Shown: one piece after another, positions 34,501 to 37,044 of the stretch | Position numbering within the stretch: position 1 is the stretch's first letter | How the letters are laid out: each line of letters opens with the position of its first letter | Position numbers and translations under genes: made by a program | The notes under the pieces: model-generated | Told to the model about the DNA's origin: nothing | The model's input: only the letters and a program-made list of their open reading frames with translations | Databases searched by the model: none | Origin: Novosphingobium sp. AAP83 | GTDB taxonomy: Bacteria; Pseudomonadota; Alphaproteobacteria; Sphingomonadales; Sphingomonadaceae | Assembly (NCBI RefSeq): GCF_001295795.1 | Contig: NZ_LJHY01000073.1 | Location: 1 to 37,044, forward strand | Length of the DNA stretch: 37,044 nucleotides | Direction of reading: 5' to 3'

Positions 34501-34614
34501 GCAGTGAACGTATTGAACCAGCGTCAAGTATCTTACGCGGGCACCAAAGCGGAATTCACCGAAATTCACACTTTTGGCCGCTCGATCAACTTTGGCGTGC
34601 GCGCCAAGTTCTAA
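31582..34614 (+). CDS. TonB-dependent outer-membrane receptor with N-terminal STN signalling domain
   Basis: The 1010-residue protein has a signal peptide ending in AAQAQ. An STN domain follows at about residues 30-100 (ISLPAQSLATALEQVARQSG). The plug has a DQIVVTAKY TonB-box-like start, LQRVPGVTIVRE and FISVRGLGPNF. A long barrel ends in NFGVRAKF with terminal phenylalanine. ATG 31582 has GGGGA eight bases upstream and is preferred over ATG 31567. The STN domain and the FecI-FecR pair upstream indicate ligand-induced self-regulation. Barrel size and style fit the large Xanthomonas/Caulobacter/sphingomonad receptor class, often for carbohydrates or organic ligands rather than iron. The neighbouring hydrolase is a clue to the ligand but does not identify it. 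Confidence 0.93.
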   Translation: MTNLKRQLCQSAALALTLCTIAGALPSAAQAQTRRVQISLPAQSLATALEQVARQSGSDILFTRLAVAQMRAPALSGEFDAETAVRRLIVGKSLNVVRDSRGALIVSPLAAAAAQTPASASSEVAADDQIVVTAKYSEGVDRSLDVKRNSDSISDAVVAADIGKLPAFNIAEALQRVPGVTIVREAGEGQFISVRGLGPNFQAVTFDGMPLAYNENIRNSGQSGRQFRLQVLPATLIDTIVVNKSATADLVEGGIGSSVDIRLINPLDRKSFIAATAFGGYEERTDTVNPNGSLTAGWRNNEETFGVIAGISYSKREVQFDRLRNGWSTATVAGLGAIRVPGDVQPYLELENRERISGIVGVQWRPASGIEIDIDGLYSKFNNETTERRLTYFIPSRIAQLDRSTAVVEDGRLVAGTIRGARMRNYAEYMDQAHENLQLNATLKLDLGGWQVEPRISYAQARSDLDTPIQRVQYRTANGQGGNVTFDFSNDVVAEGRVNSLFTDLDLTTGERMIFESFAVRPINSEDVDKSFVLNIGRNTGFGIGGIDFTKIRFGGQYSDRFRDYQRRDRNNAVLRAGATLTPAFLQFPVPANAFDQSIVNGQPWRNVDWNLFNANYTLGAEFDGVSPNASDLAPTPADLQNSYRIGEEILAGYGRIDFEAAVGAIPVTGNFGVRYVRTRTEVQGTEVAPVRSSTGVVTTTVTPTLNNASYSEWLPSANATFKLSENVQFRLAAARTMTRPSLSELRNSINTNSVTVTRIFNEGAAALADPTLILTGAAGNPNLRPYTSWNFDMSFEWYFDKFGAFTAAAFHKDISDYIASDFETRSLAFAVNNGSTLPVNVLVATPVNVGDAQITGIEFGYTNKLSFGLGVTATATFATTKLELDRRGAGNQSASMQGVSDVSYSITPFFETGPFEINVSYTYRSDYVTDAGALVTSLPTPEDVVSNVQKGFGIVDLGASFQMRPNIETFVQAVNVLNQRQVSYAGTKAEFTEIHTFGRSINFGVRAKF

Positions 34615-34626
34615 GCATGCGAATGT

Positions 34627-34662
34627 CGACCGGGCCTTGCGCTGCTGCGCTCCGCCCGGTCG
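34627..34662 (+). terminator. GC-rich stem-loop after the TonB receptor gene
   Basis: CGACCGGGC (34627-34635) pairs perfectly with GCCCGGTCG (34654-34662), and GCGC pairs inside the 18-nt loop. It begins 13 bp after the receptor stop. There is no T-run. It may reduce read-through into, or protect the transcript ahead of, the DUF481 gene. Confidence 0.55.
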
Positions 34663-34693
34663 GCAATCCGCCGTCTCTGAACGCAGATACAGC

Positions 34694-35905
34694 ATGACAC
34701 GAAACCAGACTGTCACGTTCCTCTTCGTTTGCGCGATGACATCTCCAGCTTGCGGACAAGCTTTCAAAATCCCAACTGCCGGAAAAGTTTCCTTTCCATC
34801 AGCCCGGCAAGACCAGCAAACGGCCCCATATATCGCATCCGGTTCGTTAGCCCCGACCGTCCAAAACGTGCTGCATCAATCGCTTTGCAATCACGCGATC
34901 CCGTGCCTAGATAGAGAGGAGTCACCTATCGAGCGCACATATCCGAATGCGTTGTGCCGTACAGAACTGGCTGGGCCGGGTAGCGAAAACTCGGAAAAGG
35001 ACACGGTGTCAGGTTGCCTATTATCGGCAAGCGTTGCTGCCGTCATCGATGCAGCCTTGGCATCAGGCGACAGCGCAGGAATTGATACTGTAGCGCGCTA
35101 TGCACGGCAGGCCCATCCCGAAGCGGCTACCGAAATTGATCGTCGCGTTGCTGTCTGGCGCCGCAAACAGGTATCGGCATCTAAGCAAGACGCGGAAGCA
35201 GAAACACGATCAACTGTTGCTACCAAGCCTTTAGAGGAAGCGGCGCATTCATCGGTTCAAGCAGCCGTAAAATGGGCTGGCGAAGGTGAAGTCGGTGCAT
35301 TTACCAGCAGTGGCAATGCCCCAGGAATCGGCTTTGTCGGCAGCGCGAAGCTGGTACTTGAGGGCAAAAACTGGCGGATCGAATCCTCGGGGCGGATAGA
35401 CTATCAAGAAACCGCCAATGTAGTTACAAGGGATCAATATCGCTTTTCTGCCGAGCCAAATATCAAATTTAGCAAGCGCGGTTATATGTTTGGCTTGGGC
35501 CAGTACGAAAAGGACCGCTTCCAAGGGTTCATTTCGCGTTACAGCCTGTCTGGCGGCTTGGGATATTACCTGTTTTCCCGTCCTGATGCCAAAGTGAACC
35601 TCAAGGCAGGGCCTGCCTGGCGCCGGACAACCGGGACCAGAGGCGAGAAGGAGAGAATACTTGCCGGGCTTGCTTCGTTAGACGTAAATGTAAAGCTGAC
35701 ATCTGCCTTGCGGTTCACGCAAGATGCCAGCGTCTATGTCGATGCGCGTGGCAGCACAATTTATACTCTGGCGGCTCTTGATACCAAGCTGCTGGGCAAG
35801 CTAAATGCCCGTTTTTCGTATATGGTGCAGCATGAGACGGAGCCGGAGCCGGGAAGTCTGGCTACCGATGCAACCAGTCGTCTGACCTTGGTCTACGGCT
35901 TTTGA
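34694..35905 (+). CDS. DUF481/YdiY-like outer-membrane beta-barrel protein
   Basis: The 403-residue protein starts with a signal peptide (MTRNQTVTFLFVCAM, then ACGQA). A low-complexity middle segment contains AVIDAALASGDSAGIDTVAR, a helical stretch often seen ahead of DUF481 domains. The C-terminal 200 residues alternate like a beta-barrel (GYMFGLGQYEKDRFQGF, YSLSGGLGYYLF) and end in RLTLVYGF with terminal phenylalanine. The start at 34694 is picked for the signal peptide; no good Shine-Dalgarno is present. It follows the receptor by 79 bp and is likely part of its unit. Family function is poorly known; E. coli YdiY is described as acid-inducible. Confidence 0.8.
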   Translation: MTRNQTVTFLFVCAMTSPACGQAFKIPTAGKVSFPSARQDQQTAPYIASGSLAPTVQNVLHQSLCNHAIPCLDREESPIERTYPNALCRTELAGPGSENSEKDTVSGCLLSASVAAVIDAALASGDSAGIDTVARYARQAHPEAATEIDRRVAVWRRKQVSASKQDAEAETRSTVATKPLEEAAHSSVQAAVKWAGEGEVGAFTSSGNAPGIGFVGSAKLVLEGKNWRIESSGRIDYQETANVVTRDQYRFSAEPNIKFSKRGYMFGLGQYEKDRFQGFISRYSLSGGLGYYLFSRPDAKVNLKAGPAWRRTTGTRGEKERILAGLASLDVNVKLTSALRFTQDASVYVDARGSTIYTLAALDTKLLGKLNARFSYMVQHETEPEPGSLATDATSRLTLVYGF

Positions 35906-35936
35906 TGCGGCGGACCAGGGTTGGCATAACAGTTAC

Positions 35937-36113
35937 AACGCAGCTGCTGGGGCAAAGTCATCTGAGGCGATAACTATACGCCCCACGCTGTTCGCGGTCG
36001 ATCTGCCTGTGCGCGACACCAATACCAACTAAGCCGAACATGTGTCAGACGTTCATGGAACCCCATGGGATGACTTGCAATTTTATCGCAACCCATTGTT
36101 CGTTGCGTCATTT
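35937..36113 (+). pseudogene. C-terminal fossil of a second CehA/McbA-like PHP hydrolase
   Basis: In the frame of 35937 the DNA translates to residues that line up with the last 60 residues of the intact hydrolase at 28259-29746. Shared positions include N.A...K..E, T.R, V.L.VR, TNT, AE.V.D and PW.DL.FY.NP.FV, about 28 identical by eye. A TAA stop (36030-36032) replaces the glutamine codon after TNTK, and two in-frame deletions (12 nt and 3 nt) are needed. No start or upstream hydrolase sequence remains, because the DUF481 gene ends only 31 bp earlier. It is on the same strand as, and directly downstream of, the receptor genes. Confidence 0.75.
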
Positions 36114-36227
36114 GACAAATTTTATTTAAAGCACATGGCGTTCCTGCAAGAAAAGTTATTGTGACGAATTTGCGTCAGTTTTCTAAACATTTTTATCACG
36201 TCAGCTTCGGTGCGGGCACGCAATCAG

Positions 36228-36601
36228 ATGAACGGCCCTCCTAAACATTTGCAACCTATCCGCCAAACCTTCCCGTGGTTGCGGCACGTCTTCGCCGACG
36301 GGAGCTATGCCGAAGACAAACTTCGCACCGCGCTCACCAAATCGGCACATGGGCCTTGGAAATCATCAAACGTTCCGCCGCCGTAAAGGGCTTCAAGCTT
36401 CTACCAAGTTGCTGGGCCGTCGAGAGAACGGTCGCCTGTTTTAGCCACAACCGGCGCCTCACCAAGGACTTCGAACGCACCATCGAAAGCCCCACCAATT
36501 GGCCTTTCGTTACATCCGTGAACCAAAATGCCCGCAGAATAGCAGACGCCCAGAAACAAACCGCTTGTTTACGAGACAGCCATTGAGCCCTAATTTCGGA
36601 T
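36228..36601 (+). pseudogene. IS5-family transposase remnant, C-terminal part
   Basis: From 36228 the frame reads PWLRHVFADGSYAEDKLRTALTK. One missing base near 36340 shifts the match to another frame reading IGTWALEIIKRSAAVKGFKLLP, WAVERT (the DDE glutamate region) and DFERTIES, ending at the stop at 36584-36586. This is the C-terminal third of an IS5-type transposase, with several substitutions at normally conserved sites. TTTCGGAT at 36594-36601, just after the stop, matches the proposed terminal repeat of the 28-kb remnant. The N-terminal two thirds are absent. It marks the right edge of the hydrolase-receptor cassette. Confidence 0.8.
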
Positions 36602-37044
36602 ATTCGAAAAGCTATGGTTCGCCACCTCCCGCTCTTGATCTGGTGAGACAATCAGCGGGAGTTCTGCGTAAGGGGGCTGGAATCCTAAGAATCGGTACAA
36701 GTCTGGACGAAGATAGGGGAAAGCATCTCCCGCATCCTCATGAACGCGTGCGCATTCACCAAGGAAACTATCAACTGTGCGAAAGAGTCCGCGTCTCATG
36801 GTGTGCCATTAGAATGCGATGTGATCTGGTAGAGGGGCTACGCGCACCGGTGTGATTCACGTAAATGTAATTTAATTTCGTCAAGCAGTGGCAACATTAG
36901 GCCACAACTCCCCCAAGCCAAGTGCAAAAGTCACCTTTGCCATGCCGAATGGACTTTGGCCCGCTCAAAGCAATCCTTTGTTCAAAGCTGAGCGTCCAGC
37001 GTGCATCAGTGTCCTTCTGCGCGGCCTTGTTCGGTTCATTGGGC
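36602..37044. other. Right end of the window, no recognised gene
   Basis: Short open frames on both strands (for example about 70 codons on the minus strand at 36590-36799) have no family resemblance I recognise and no good ribosome sites. The sequence is less GC-rich than the catabolic genes. Continued decayed mobile DNA is the simplest reading. Confidence 0.4.

Noticed and set aside
1..37044. CRISPR arrays, tRNA or rRNA genes
   Set aside because: No regularly spaced repeat-spacer pattern and no cloverleaf or rRNA core sequence was recognised on either strand by reading.

Overview
The window looks like chromosomal or megaplasmid DNA of a GC-rich alphaproteobacterium, most likely a sphingomonad. 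This is an inference from protein style, a large STN-type TonB receptor with FecI/FecR, and a palindromic repeat carrying GAAGCAATCCAGAGC arms. No rRNA, tRNA or CRISPR array was seen.

Layout. (1) 1-540 is an AT-rich, palindrome-bearing stretch without a convincing gene. (2) 541-4367 (+) holds a TrhO-type tRNA uridine hydroxylase and a two-subunit molybdenum hydroxylase of the isoquinoline oxidoreductase (IorAB) type. (3) 4435-12785 (-) is a six-gene acyl-CoA oxidation run: acyl-CoA dehydrogenase, thiolase, a long methylsuccinyl-CoA-dehydrogenase-like (Mcd-like) enzyme, a PaaG-like crotonase, a FadJ-type fusion and a second thiolase. A divergent IclR regulator (12893-13639) and a second minus-strand pair follow. 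That pair (13656-15709) resembles mesaconyl-C4-CoA hydratase (Meh) and mesaconyl-CoA C1-C4 transferase (Mct). Mcd-, Mct- and Meh-like genes side by side suggest a methylsuccinyl-CoA to citramalyl-CoA route, which is the most interesting metabolic hypothesis here.

(4) 15926-18235 is an accessory islet: a small acidic protein, a restriction-controller-like HTH protein and a PD-(D/E)XK nuclease-like protein. (5) 18355-27645 is a second catabolic module on the + strand: AMP-dependent acyl-CoA ligase, TetR regulator, thiolase, FadJ-type fusion and a two-gene acyl-CoA dehydrogenase of the steroid/side-chain heteromeric style. It is bracketed by two 211-bp direct repeats that are about 89% identical, and a 14-bp perfect palindrome in front of the thiolase is a good candidate TetR operator.

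(6) 27722-36601 is a cassette bracketed by decayed IS5-family transposase pieces. It contains an exported PHP-type metallohydrolase of the CehA/McbA style (-) and FecI, FecR, an STN-type TonB receptor and a DUF481 outer-membrane protein (+). Directly after the DUF481 gene lies a previously hidden fossil: the C-terminal coding sequence of a second PHP-type hydrolase with an internal stop. This suggests the cassette once carried the hydrolase at both ends. The logical reading is import of an unknown compound sensed through the receptor and hydrolysed outside the cytoplasm. Family assignments rest on motifs and remembered family sequences, not on database searches.
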